A stretch of DNA of 64,000 nt, from assembly GCA_900545955.1 (NCBI GenBank), contig URAU01000012.1, forward strand, positions 21,661-85,660, read 5' to 3'. Positions 24,248 through 32,473 of the stretch are shown here, piece after piece. The notes under the pieces are model-generated. The model worked only from the letters and a program-made list of their open reading frames with translations, was not told the DNA's origin and ran no database searches. Numbering within the stretch: position 1 is the first letter of the stretch; the number at the start of each line of letters is the position of its first letter. The DNA comes from an uncultured Porphyromonadaceae bacterium. GTDB lineage: Bacteria > Bacteroidota > Bacteroidia > Bacteroidales > Muribaculaceae. The position numbers and the translations under genes were made by a program.

Positions 24248-25159
24248 ATGGCAACGGTATCAGATACAGACTCTATAGCAGTGGTTGGAATGTTCGACGG
24301 CGTCCACGCCGGACACCGCCACCTGCTCGTGCATCTACGGCGCGAAGCTGCCGACTATGGGCTTAGGCCGCTTGTCGTTACGTTTGCCAACCATCCGTTG
24401 GAACTAATCGCCCCTGCAAAGGCACCGGCTCTGCTCAGCTCTCCCGACGAAAAGCTTCTGCTTCTGGCCCGCGAGGGTGTGGAAGTGGAGATGCTTACCT
24501 TCGACGAGGCGCTGCGCAACACATCCACCGAAGGCTTTCTCCGAATGCTCCGCGACCGCTGGAACGTAAGGCGCATGCTTCTTGGCTTCAACAACCGCTT
24601 CGGCCACGACGCGCCATCAGATTTCGCCGAATATCAGCAAATCGGCCGCAAATGCGACATCGAAATCGAGCGTGGCACGGAGTTCTCATCCGCAGCCTCG
24701 CAAACCGTCAGCTCTTCGGAAATCCGCCGCCTGATTCTAAACCACGACATACAGGGCGCCAACGTCCTGCTCGGGCGCCGCTACAGCCTGGTGGGCAAGG
24801 TGGCTCACGGACAGGCCATCGGCCGCACAATCGGGTTTCCCACGGCTAATGTCGTCCCCGCATTTGGCCGTAAACTCATTCCCCCCGGTGGAGTCTATGC
24901 CGTCGAGGCAATGACAACCGACGGAAGCCGCTACGCTGCGATGGTTAATATCGGCGCACGCCCCACGATCTGTCCCGACGGCGCCACCCCAACTATCGAA
25001 GCCAACCTCATCGGCTTCGACGGCGACCTTTACGGGACGCAGCTCGCCCTGAACTTCATCGCTTACCTGCGCCCCGAGCGCAAATTCCCTTCCCTCGATG
25101 CCCTGCAGGCCCAGCTTTCCCTCGACCGCACCGCCGCCCTCCGGCTCTCCCAAAGCTAA
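24248..25159 (+). CDS. ribF: Bifunctional riboflavin kinase/FAD synthetase
   Basis: 303 residues with the two RibF domains: an N-terminal nucleotidyltransferase (about 8-155; GMFDGVHAGHRHLL carries the HxGH-type motif, and VTFANHP) and a C-terminal flavokinase (about 172-298; GKVAHGQAIGRTIGFPTANV and ARPTICPDG). It converts riboflavin to FMN and FMN to FAD in the cytoplasm. The linker SQTVSSSEIRRLI is the family TxSSTxIR motif. It is the last gene of a plus-strand run from trmB and converges with an outer-membrane protein gene 40 bases away. Confidence 0.94.
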   Translation: MATVSDTDSIAVVGMFDGVHAGHRHLLVHLRREAADYGLRPLVVTFANHPLELIAPAKAPALLSSPDEKLLLLAREGVEVEMLTFDEALRNTSTEGFLRMLRDRWNVRRMLLGFNNRFGHDAPSDFAEYQQIGRKCDIEIERGTEFSSAASQTVSSSEIRRLILNHDIQGANVLLGRRYSLVGKVAHGQAIGRTIGFPTANVVPAFGRKLIPPGGVYAVEAMTTDGSRYAAMVNIGARPTICPDGATPTIEANLIGFDGDLYGTQLALNFIAYLRPERKFPSLDALQAQLSLDRTAALRLSQS

Positions 25160-25198
25160 AGATACCCCGGCATCTGCTTACATTTAAAAAAGCTCTCC

Positions 25199-26251
25199 CT
25201 ATTTTCGGAATTTGAGGTTGGTCCAGTCGAGTAGAACGCGGACGGAGAGTCGCTGATAGAAGATGAAGCTCGACTGGGCGACGTTGAAGTCGAGTGAGGC
25301 CTGGAGGTCAACCCATTTGTTGAGCACGATGTGGGCATATACGTCCGTGCGGTTATAGAATTTCGACTGATAGTAGGGTTCACCCTGATAGAGCGAGGCT
25401 CCGAATTCGCCGTAGCTAGGCATGAGTCGTCCGCCGGCATAGAATGAGTTCTTCAGACCGAGCCATTTCCACTCGCCGAGCAGTTCGACCCAACCGCCGA
25501 CGGGCGTTTTCCATCCGTTGCCATTGGCGCGATTGCGCTCTACAGTGGCGAGCGCACCGGCTTTTACCACGAGTGAATCGAGGGAGGTATGGCGGCTGAA
25601 ATCCAGTCCTACATAGGGGTTGACCATAAAATTGTCGACGATGTGCATATCGTCGGGGGCGTTCTTTGTCAGCGCGTAATGATTCATCATAAGATGGCCG
25701 CCGACAAGGAACGTCGAGGCGCGGGGACGCCACTCGCCATGAAACACGATGTTAAACTGCTCGCGTTTAGTCTCGGTCTGGCGCTGGCGCCAGTCGAGGT
25801 AGAAGTCGATAAATGCCTTGTCGCTGTGGTACTGCACCAGGGCGCCGCGGATGTTGTGCTGGAAATAGGTCAGAGAGTCGCTCCATAGGAATCCGGGGAG
25901 CTGCTCGCGCAGCTGGGTGCGCGGAAACATACCCAGCGAAAGGCTCCAGAGCCGCTCGGAGTGGCGGTAATAGACTATCGGGCGTACGGTAGCGTCGTCG
26001 ATGTCGTTGGCCACGGGCTGATTCCACACCGCTCCGGCCGAGATGCGGTCGCGGTTCGTAAACTTTATCCCCCCTTCTACAGCCAGGTTGGTAAAAAAGA
26101 AGGTTTTTGCCTCGGCATACTTATTGTCGCCCTCGCGGTTGTCGAACACCGACCCGAAGTCGACGCTCCACGTCGGCTCCACGGCCGCCATGGGCAGGAT
26201 GGCCCAGACAGCCGAGAAAATAATTGCGATAATACGTTGAATTGGTTTCAT
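25199..26251 (-). CDS. Putative outer-membrane beta-barrel protein
   Basis: 350 residues with a signal peptide (about 1-22). The remainder consists of alternating polar/aromatic beta strands with tyrosine- and tryptophan-rich segments and no recognised catalytic motif. It looks like an outer-membrane barrel or porin-like protein found in Bacteroidales as hypothetical. It lies between ribF and the PerR-like gene, transcribed alone on the minus strand. Function cannot be assigned. Confidence 0.75.
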   Translation of the reverse strand: MKPIQRIIAIIFSAVWAILPMAAVEPTWSVDFGSVFDNREGDNKYAEAKTFFFTNLAVEGGIKFTNRDRISAGAVWNQPVANDIDDATVRPIVYYRHSERLWSLSLGMFPRTQLREQLPGFLWSDSLTYFQHNIRGALVQYHSDKAFIDFYLDWRQRQTETKREQFNIVFHGEWRPRASTFLVGGHLMMNHYALTKNAPDDMHIVDNFMVNPYVGLDFSRHTSLDSLVVKAGALATVERNRANGNGWKTPVGGWVELLGEWKWLGLKNSFYAGGRLMPSYGEFGASLYQGEPYYQSKFYNRTDVYAHIVLNKWVDLQASLDFNVAQSSFIFYQRLSVRVLLDWTNLKFRK

Positions 26252-26384
26252 CTTGCTAATTTAAGCAAAATCCCCCACACTCACGCAATCACTTCGTGTC
26301 AAAACCTCCGCACTGACCTCAGTGGCCAGATTTCACGCCATTTATCCTAATTACATTTAAATTTCTGCAAAAGGAGAGAAATTA

Positions 26385-26428
26385 TTTGGATTGAATTGTA
26401 ATTAATACTAACTTTGTAATCGTTACAA
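26385..26428 (+). promoter_or_regulatory. Promoter and PerR/Fur-type box before the regulator gene
   Basis: TTTG (26385-26388) and TAACTTTG (26409-26416) are 20 bases apart. Overlapping the -7 box end and start site is the perfect palindrome TTGTAA-TCG-TTACAA (26414-26428), close to the PerR/Fur box form TTATAATNATTATAA. This supports autoregulation and control of the whole rubrerythrin operon. Confidence 0.75.
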
Positions 26429-26446
26429 CATAGTTAAAACTACAAA

Positions 26447-26896
26447 ATGCAACAGAACCGCACACCAAACCCTGCAGACCTTGCAGAAATGATGCATACG
26501 GCAGGCGTCCGCCCATCGGCGCAACGCCTTGCGATTCTCCGCAACATAGTAGACAAACGGCAACATCCCACCGCCGACGAGATTTTTCGCGACCTGCACA
26601 CAGAATACCCCACAATGTCGCGTACAACGGTATACAACTCGCTGCGCGTTCTTACAGACGCGGGTCTTCTCAGAGAGCTTGAAGTGGAAAGCGGCAACCG
26701 CCGGTATGATTTCAAGCCCCAGCCGCCCCACGGCCATCTGCGGTGCAGTCGATGCGGACGCATTTTCGACATGGCGCTTCCCGAAGGGTTACGGCTGCCA
26801 GTCGCTCAAGGATTTCACATCGACAGCGTCGACATATTCTTCCACGGACTCTGCCCGGCCTGCAGCCATAAGGAGCCATACAAAACCGATAAATAA
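26447..26896 (+). CDS. Fur-family regulator, PerR-like
   Basis: 149 residues. Winged-helix DNA-binding domain (about 10-85, with RPSAQRLAIL and TMSRTTVYNSLRVLTDAGLL) and a C-terminal metal domain with HGHLRCSRCGRIFD and GLCPACS, two CxxC pairs that bind structural zinc. The gene order PerR-like, rubrerythrin, flavin reductase is that of a peroxide-stress module, so I favour PerR over Fur. The conserved His/Asp metal-sensing residues are compatible with either. It lies 40 bases before rubrerythrin and probably represses its own promoter through the palindrome at 26414. Confidence 0.9.
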   Translation: MQQNRTPNPADLAEMMHTAGVRPSAQRLAILRNIVDKRQHPTADEIFRDLHTEYPTMSRTTVYNSLRVLTDAGLLRELEVESGNRRYDFKPQPPHGHLRCSRCGRIFDMALPEGLRLPVAQGFHIDSVDIFFHGLCPACSHKEPYKTDK

Positions 26897-26936
26897 TCAA
26901 TATATTCACCCAATAACTCAAACAAAACTTTACAAC

Positions 26937-27479
26937 ATGAACAAACTAAAAGGAACAAAGACCGAACGCAACCTGATGGAAGCCTTCGCAGGCGAATCGC
27001 AGGCACGCAATAAGTATACCTATTATGCATCGAAAGCTCGCAAGGACGGCTACGAACAGATTGCAGCCCTCTTCGAAGAGACCGCCGCCAACGAGAAAGA
27101 ACACGCCAAGCTCTGGTTCAAATATCTCCACGGTGGCGAGATTCCCGACACCATGACAAATCTCCGCGATGCCGCCGACGGTGAGAATTTCGAATGGACG
27201 GACATGTATGAGCGCATGGCTCGCGAGGCCGAAGAAGAAGGCTTTAAGGAAATTGCATGGCGTTTCCGGGCAGTAGCAGCCATCGAACGCCACCACGAAG
27301 AGCGTTATCGCCGTCTGCTGGCCAACATCGAGGACGGCATAGTTTTCTCCCGCGATAACGATACAATCTGGATCTGCCGCAACTGCGGCCACATCGTAAT
27401 CGGTAAAAAAGCTCCTGAAGTATGCCCCGTGTGCAAGCACTCCCGCAGCTTCTTCGAGATTGAGGCTAAAAACTATTGA
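26937..27479 (+). CDS. Rubrerythrin
   Basis: 180 residues from the ATG at 26937. The four-helix ferritin-like domain carries two ExxH-type motifs (ESQARNKY; EETAANEKEHAKLW; ERMAREAEEEGF; IERHHEERY) for the diiron site. A C-terminal rubredoxin-like domain has CRNCG and CPVC. Rubrerythrin reduces hydrogen peroxide in anaerobes, with electrons delivered through the rubredoxin domain. Operon with the PerR-like gene and a flavin reductase, the likely electron donor partner. Confidence 0.95.
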   Translation: MNKLKGTKTERNLMEAFAGESQARNKYTYYASKARKDGYEQIAALFEETAANEKEHAKLWFKYLHGGEIPDTMTNLRDAADGENFEWTDMYERMAREAEEEGFKEIAWRFRAVAAIERHHEERYRRLLANIEDGIVFSRDNDTIWICRNCGHIVIGKKAPEVCPVCKHSRSFFEIEAKNY

Positions 27480-27491
27480 CGTCTGATAATC

Positions 27492-27995
27492 ATGGATCCA
27501 AAAGTTCTATATAATCTCTCCTACGGGGTCTATATCGTCGGAACGTTCAAGGACGGCCGTCCGGTGGGCTGCACCATAAACACATGCTTTCAGATAACCG
27601 CCCAGAATCCCGTATTGGCCATCTCGCTCAATAAAAACAATTTCACACTTGAAGCCATAAAGGAAACCGGCCGTTTTTCAGTCTCCATCCTCTCGGAGGA
27701 TACCGACCCTATGCTGATAGGGAAATTCGGATTCTTCAGCTCAAGGGACACCGATAAATACGACGGCATCGGCTACGACGTAGTTGACTACGTGCCCTGC
27801 GTAAAGGGTTCCTTCGCCGGACGGCTGATACTGGAAAAAGTCGATACAGTCGACTGCGGCACGCATATGCTCGTGCTGGCCCGGCTGATCGACACAGTTG
27901 AAGGCAGCGGAAAGCCAATGACATATTCCTATTACCACAACGTAATCAAAGGATCAGAACCGCCATCGGCACCTCTGTATCAGAAAGACCGTTAA
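27492..27995 (+). CDS. Flavin reductase-like FMN-binding protein
   Basis: 167 residues of the flavin reductase-like family (PF01613), with GVYIVGTFKDGRPVGCTINTCFQIT at the N-terminus and FSVSILSED in the flavin-binding core. Homologues fused to rubredoxin (high-molecular-weight rubredoxin) pass electrons to rubrerythrin or flavodiiron proteins. Here the rubredoxin part is absent. It is 12 bases downstream of rubrerythrin and ends before a strong terminator. Role as an NAD(P)H-FMN electron donor in peroxide detoxification is inferred from context. Confidence 0.88.
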   Translation: MDPKVLYNLSYGVYIVGTFKDGRPVGCTINTCFQITAQNPVLAISLNKNNFTLEAIKETGRFSVSILSEDTDPMLIGKFGFFSSRDTDKYDGIGYDVVDYVPCVKGSFAGRLILEKVDTVDCGTHMLVLARLIDTVEGSGKPMTYSYYHNVIKGSEPPSAPLYQKDR

Positions 27996-28050
27996 CCGGT
28001 CGAGTATGTGCAAAACTGCATCTACACATCTCTCCCCCATTCAAAAAAAT

Positions 28051-28088
28051 AAGACAGTACATCAGGCTCAAACCCGATATACTGTCTT
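28051..28088. terminator. Bidirectional terminator between flavin reductase and slyD genes
   Basis: Arms AAGACAGTA (28051-28059) and TACTGTCTT (28080-28088) form a perfect 9-bp stem, flanked by an A-run on the left and a T-run on the right, so it can stop both convergent transcripts. Confidence 0.85.
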
Positions 28089-28114
28089 TTTTCGTTAGAA
28101 CTGATCTATACGAA

Positions 28115-28711
28115 TCAGTGGCAGCAGCCGTCGCCACAGCCGCAGTGGTCGTGGTCATGATCGCCGCAACCGCAATCGTCATGGTCGCCGCAATGGTCGT
28201 GATCGCATCCGCACCCACAACCGTGAACAGGCTGTAGCTCCTCGGGAGTAGCGTCGCGAACGGCAAGAATCTTGCCGTCGAAACGAACCGACTTGCCTGC
28301 CAGAGGATGGTTAAAGTCCATACGCACATGAGTAGGAGTAACATCCTTTACAAGACCGTTGATACGGAAGCCGTCGGCAGTCATCATCGGCACGAGCGCA
28401 CCTACACGAATCATTTTTTCGTCAAATTTGCCGTCGACTACGAAAAGGTCACGCTCAAGGCTGACAACCTGCTCCGGATCGTAGGGACCGAAAGCCTCAT
28501 CGGCTGTAGCGGTGACATTGAATTTACCGCCAACTTCAAGGCCTTCGATAGCTTTTTCGAGCGGGGCAATCATACCGCGCGTTACTCCGAAGATAATCTT
28601 CTCGGGATCGGACTTGTCTGTCTGATGCACGAGCTGCTCCTTACCGTCAGCCTCGACTGCATAAAGGTCGTAGCCGAGTTCAACATATTTTCCGGGTTCG
28701 ATTCTTTCCAT
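28115..28711 (-). CDS. SlyD-like FKBP-type peptidyl-prolyl isomerase
   Basis: 198 residues. The FKBP domain split by an insert-in-flap (IF) domain is recognisable: LGYDLYAVEADGK, FGVTRGMIAPLEKAIEGL, then DEAFGPYDPEQVVSLERDLF and MDFNHPLAGKSVRF. The C-terminal 35 residues are a metal-binding tail made of Cys, His, Gly and Asp (HGCGCGCDHDHCGDH and more), as in SlyD, which binds nickel and assists protein folding and hydrogenase maturation. Single gene on the minus strand with a shared terminator. Confidence 0.92.
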   Translation of the reverse strand: MERIEPGKYVELGYDLYAVEADGKEQLVHQTDKSDPEKIIFGVTRGMIAPLEKAIEGLEVGGKFNVTATADEAFGPYDPEQVVSLERDLFVVDGKFDEKMIRVGALVPMMTADGFRINGLVKDVTPTHVRMDFNHPLAGKSVRFDGKILAVRDATPEELQPVHGCGCGCDHDHCGDHDDCGCGDHDHDHCGCGDGCCH

Positions 28712-28871
28712 AATTATATCGTTGTTTTGTAATTGATTATCATCTTATTAATTAATAATGGCTTTCTGCCATGACATCGGCTTTACGAGCCTCCGCGAAA
28801 GTGCCATTGCTCACAATAAATAATAACAAATTTCGTGCCAAAATGGTTGGACGGGAGAGTTGGGAAGGAGA

Positions 28872-30278
28872 CTATTCTCGTCGGAGGGATTTCCAGCCTA
28901 CGACGAGCGAGACGAGAGCTATCGGAGTCGCCCACCAGGCGGATCCTACCACAGCCAGAAGCCCGGAGGCACCGGTCATCACCACGGCATAGCCGAGCAT
29001 CCGCCATACCATTATACTGAGCCTGAGCTTATAGCGCCGGAAATATACATATGAAATTATTCCGATATAGGCGGCGTACCAAAGCGTGTATGCCAGTCCG
29101 AGACCCAGGAATCCGGCCAGACGGAAACCAACGATATTGAGAACGAGCGCAACAACCGCCGAAAGACTCTCGGTGATAAGGAAAATCCGTCCGTCGCCCC
29201 GCGCCACAATCACGTAGGCCATACACCATGCCACGGCACGAAGTGCCGTTCCCGTCATGGCAAACGCCGCCATCGGGATAACCGGAAGAAACTCATGGCT
29301 ATATAGAAGTTCCACCACCGGCTGGAGGCACGCCACAAACGTTGTGGCCACCGGCACCAGAATCGCCAAAGCGATAATCGCCTGATTGGCTACAAACGAG
29401 CTTTCGCGCCTGGGCTTCCCCTCTACTGCAGCCAGACGTGGGAAATACTCCATCGATATGGCTGCGAAAATCAATCCGGCGTAGCGGTTGATCAGGGTGA
29501 AACCTGCATTGTAGATACCTATCGTATCGAGATCGGATGTATGGGCCAGATAGGCGAGAAAAATATAGTTTATGGCGTTTACAGCAAGCTCTGAGAGCGT
29601 CATATAGAGTCCGAGCTGAAGGAACCTGCGCCCCAGGCGGAACGTCTCCTTCACACCCATGGTGCGATCGGGAGCCGGGAGTTTGCGACGGTATAGGCCC
29701 AGACAAATCCAGCTGACGAAATGGAAAGCTATTATCGAGGGAATGATGGAATCGACGCGCCAATAGTAAAAAAGCGGTACAGATACCACAAGCCCACCTA
29801 TCGCCCCGAGCGTAAGGCAGACCGTAAGCCGCCGGAACTGCTTCAACCCCTGAAAAATAGCCGCCTCGCCATTGTTCACGGTAATCAGAGCGATTGTAAC
29901 GGCAAGCCACGCGAACGATGGCCACCCCTGCCGCGAACCAAGCGAAGCCTCGGCAAGCCATGGCGACAATATCAGCATGAGCAACCCACCTGCCAGACCG
30001 AGCCACAAGGAGATGCGACGAACGGCATGCCCCAGATTCGCCACAGCATCAGGCTCGGCCGAAGCCATCTCCCGGACGGCCGTCTGGCGCAGATTGAGCT
30101 GCGCGAAATTTCCGAAAGTGGCAATCGCTGAATTGAATATACCGAACAGCCCGACGCCTACGGGGCCGATCCACATGGCCACAAGCTTGGTGCGCACAAT
30201 GGAGCAGAGGATGCTCACGGCCTGCTGGCCTCCAAACATCCCCGTAATCTTCAATATGTTGCGGTTCGTGGCTTTCAA
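28872..30278 (-). CDS. O-antigen/polysaccharide flippase (Wzx-like, MOP superfamily)
   Basis: 468 residues with about twelve transmembrane segments and the N-terminal GQQAVSILCSIVRTKLVAMWIGPVGVGLFGIF of RfbX/Wzx-type translocases. Such proteins move lipid-linked oligosaccharide across the inner membrane. No glycosyltransferase genes are adjacent, so it is probably an orphan flippase rather than part of a capsule locus. It ends the minus-strand set beginning with the small lipoprotein at 31773. The gap to the YrdC-type gene is 30 bases. Confidence 0.87.
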   Translation of the reverse strand: MKATNRNILKITGMFGGQQAVSILCSIVRTKLVAMWIGPVGVGLFGIFNSAIATFGNFAQLNLRQTAVREMASAEPDAVANLGHAVRRISLWLGLAGGLLMLILSPWLAEASLGSRQGWPSFAWLAVTIALITVNNGEAAIFQGLKQFRRLTVCLTLGAIGGLVVSVPLFYYWRVDSIIPSIIAFHFVSWICLGLYRRKLPAPDRTMGVKETFRLGRRFLQLGLYMTLSELAVNAINYIFLAYLAHTSDLDTIGIYNAGFTLINRYAGLIFAAISMEYFPRLAAVEGKPRRESSFVANQAIIALAILVPVATTFVACLQPVVELLYSHEFLPVIPMAAFAMTGTALRAVAWCMAYVIVARGDGRIFLITESLSAVVALVLNIVGFRLAGFLGLGLAYTLWYAAYIGIISYVYFRRYKLRLSIMVWRMLGYAVVMTGASGLLAVVGSAWWATPIALVSLVVGWKSLRRE

Positions 30279-30308
30279 ATCGGCTGTAATGGATTAAGTG
30301 AAAGGTTG

Positions 30309-30929
30309 TCATAAGCCCCGCAAAGGCTCAGGGCCTTCACGAAGCATTTCTGGTGCGTCGGAATCAATCAGGGAGACTACGGCGGTCTCCACACCGGGAA
30401 CGTCGCCGGCATCGATGAAGGCGTCGGGGCCGAGCGGCTCCATACGCATCTTCACCTCCTCGGCATGTCCGAGCGCTTCAGGGTCTGCATCCTCCCATAT
30501 GGCGCTGGCGCTTAGCAGAGGGTTCCCCAGCTCGGAGGCCAGACGACGGGCTATTTCATTGCCGGACACCCGCACTCCAACCTCACGTCGACCCTTGAAT
30601 GCCTTTGCCAGACGCGGAGAGGCCGGGAGAATGAACGTGAATGGTCCCGGAAGATTATCGCGAAGCAGGCGGAAGGCCTTGTTGTCGATGCTGGCAAAAT
30701 CGCTGGCCTGCGAGATGTCGGCACACACCATCGAAAGCCGCTGCTTGGCCGGATTGATGCCACGCATACGGCATACGCGCTCTACGGCGCGGTTGCTCAA
30801 CGCATCGCACCCTATCGCATAGGTGGAATCGGTCGGGTATACAACCACTCCACCCCGGCGCAGGGTCTCCACTATTTCGTCGATATAGCGGTCGTTGATG
30901 CTCGAGGCATACATCCGGTAGCTTTTCAT
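30309..30929 (-). CDS. YrdC/YciO-family threonylcarbamoyl-AMP synthase-like protein
   Basis: 206 residues, nearly the same length as E. coli YciO. GGVVVYPTDSTYAIGCD is the YrdC N-terminal signature, and KQRLSMVCADISQ, LPGPFTFIL and VGVRVSGNEIA match the YciO branch. YrdC/TsaC make threonylcarbamoyl-adenylate for the t6A37 tRNA modification. YciO has weak activity in E. coli. If no other TsaC is in the genome this is the essential enzyme. Starts by overlapping the upstream YciH-like gene by four bases. Confidence 0.88.
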   Translation of the reverse strand: MKSYRMYASSINDRYIDEIVETLRRGGVVVYPTDSTYAIGCDALSNRAVERVCRMRGINPAKQRLSMVCADISQASDFASIDNKAFRLLRDNLPGPFTFILPASPRLAKAFKGRREVGVRVSGNEIARRLASELGNPLLSASAIWEDADPEALGHAEEVKMRMEPLGPDAFIDAGDVPGVETAVVSLIDSDAPEMLREGPEPLRGL

Positions 30930-31282
30930 CCTATAACCTTACATTTAAATCCCATGGCAAGCAAAGCTGCGGCCACTGCCTTGCGCTTGTCGCCCTGAAT
31001 AAGAATTTCTCCGCCACGGGAAGAGCCCCCACAGCCCAGACGCTGCTTGAGGCGCGAGGCAATCGCCGCTACATCGGTATCGGCGATGGTGAACCCCTCG
31101 ACTATTGTGGCATCTTTTCCCTTGCGACCCTTGCGGTCAAGAAGCACTCGCAGGCTGTCGGTATACGTGGGAGCCGAGATTTGTTCGGGAGCCGTCTCCA
31201 TCGAATTCTCGCTGATGGCGTCCTCGTTACCGAGGTCACTCTTCATGCGGTCGAGTACATCCTTCCAATCCATAAGACTCAA
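30926..31282 (-). CDS. SUI1/YciH-like translation factor
   Basis: 118 residues. The C-terminal 75 residues form the eIF1/SUI1 fold (LRVLLDRKGRKGKDATIVEGF and LGCGGSSRGGEILIQGDKR). The N-terminal 40 residues are acidic and probably disordered. Bacterial YciH may influence start-codon fidelity, but its role is little studied. It overlaps the preceding lipoprotein gene and the following YciO-type gene by four bases each, so all three are translationally coupled. Confidence 0.9.
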   Translation of the reverse strand: MSLMDWKDVLDRMKSDLGNEDAISENSMETAPEQISAPTYTDSLRVLLDRKGRKGKDATIVEGFTIADTDVAAIASRLKQRLGCGGSSRGGEILIQGDKRKAVAAALLAMGFKCKVIG

Positions 31283-31773
31283 TGCAGCGTGGAGGTTGAA
31301 TCAGCAATGGCGGGGAGGGGTTCCTCCTCGGCGATATCGCGGTCGGTGAGGTCTACGGGATTGTCGATTGAGAGCCCCAGACGACGCAGAAGCACGTAGT
31401 GGGGTGTATCCTCAAGCGGCAGACTTTCATAGAATGTTCTCAACGAATCCTTCGATAGACGGAATGCACGTCGGAATAGCTGAGTGGCGTCGGCTATATT
31501 CTCGTCTTCGCCATTTCGCTCCGAAAGTTTCATGTAAAAGATGGCCAGCCGGGCGGCCTGATGTTCGTCCACGAGATCGGAATCGGCGCCGAGCGTCAGG
31601 TCTCGCAGACGGTCGGCCAGTTCCTGCGACTGCTCCACCCGGTTGGCTTCCAGAGCTACCGTGGCATCGTCAAATGTCGTCTCGAAATCAGGCGTCGAGC
31701 GGTCGGAACGGCATGCCGCAGCCGCCAGAACAAGCCCGACGACAACGAACATGCGATAAATATTTCGTAACAT
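31279..31773 (-). CDS. Hypothetical lipoprotein with TPR-like helices
   Basis: 164 residues from the ATG at 31773 (MLRNIYRMFVVVG). An in-frame start ten codons earlier lacks a signal-peptide character. Lipobox LAAAAC. The mature part is alpha-helical (VALEANRVEQSQELADRL, LAIFYMKLSERNGEDENIADATQLFRR), reminiscent of tetratricopeptide helices. No family is recognised. It overlaps the YciH-like gene by four bases, an unusual pairing of a cell-envelope protein with translation factors. Confidence 0.7.
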   Translation of the reverse strand: MLRNIYRMFVVVGLVLAAAACRSDRSTPDFETTFDDATVALEANRVEQSQELADRLRDLTLGADSDLVDEHQAARLAIFYMKLSERNGEDENIADATQLFRRAFRLSKDSLRTFYESLPLEDTPHYVLLRRLGLSIDNPVDLTDRDIAEEEPLPAIADSTSTLH

Positions 31774-31821
31774 AGAGTAGAATTCAGTGTGTTTCGGCGT
31801 CAATAAGATATTGAGCCAATG

Positions 31822-32253
31822 TTATTCAAGCCTACGATGATAATCGTAGATGGCCCCCTGGCGCTCTATGCGCAGGGTAGTCTCGTCGAAATTCAATATG
31901 GGATAGGCCACTCTGGGAGCCACATTGCCCACAAGTCCGGGATCGCCTTCCTCGATGGTGATTGAGGAAGCGTCGTTATGAAAAATCAGTGAATCGCCCT
32001 CCACATGCCATTCGCCCTCCACGAAGAAAGAAATCTCGCCCGGACGTATCGCACGGATTACCGAGCGGTTGTCGGCGTTGAGTTCGATAAGCGGACGCGT
32101 ATCGGAAATAGCCGGGATATAATATTTTCCCACCATCGCCTTCTCCTGCTTCGACATGCCGCCGCAGGAGGTCAGGATTGCGGCCATGCAAACGATTGCT
32201 GTTGAGATGGCTATGGAATATATCTTTGCTGTTATGAATCTGTTGCCAATCAT
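31822..32253 (-). CDS. Hypothetical lipocalin-like lipoprotein
   Basis: 143 residues, lipobox ILTSC (Cys30) followed by GGMSKQEK. The mature part begins MVGKYYIPAIS and continues with beta-strands (IELNADNRSVIRAI, GEWHVEGDSLIFH), the pattern of lipocalin-like domains in Bacteroidales lipoproteins. No ligand can be inferred. It lies 48 bases upstream of the small TPR-like lipoprotein gene on the same strand. Confidence 0.7.
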   Translation of the reverse strand: MIGNRFITAKIYSIAISTAIVCMAAILTSCGGMSKQEKAMVGKYYIPAISDTRPLIELNADNRSVIRAIRPGEISFFVEGEWHVEGDSLIFHNDASSITIEEGDPGLVGNVAPRVAYPILNFDETTLRIERQGAIYDYHRRLE

Positions 32254-32365
32254 ATTTCAGAAAAAAGCTCACACATATGTGCAAAGATACAAAATATTCA
32301 CCGATAATCGAAACCCCAATTTAAAAGTATCATGTATATCGCCTTCCTTCGGCTTTTCAAGAGAC

Positions 32366-32473
32366 ATAGAGCCTTAGAGTCCTTAACGGCCTTAGAGTCC
32401 TTAGAGTCCTTAGAAGTCCTAAAATCCATAGAGCTCTTAGGGCCCTTAAGATCCTTAAAGCGCCTGGATTCCT
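32366..32473. repeat. Degenerate 9-bp tandem repeat array
   Basis: About twelve head-to-tail units with consensus TAGAGTCCT, mostly 9 bases with one 10- and one 8-base unit. The right end overlaps the last codons and stop of the homocysteine methyltransferase gene (32455). The array encodes Lys-Asp-Ser-like repeats on the minus strand, but a real protein is not supported there. Confidence 0.8.

Noticed and set aside
32366..32473. CRISPR array
   Set aside because: The units are contiguous 9-mers without spacers, and no cas gene is in the window.
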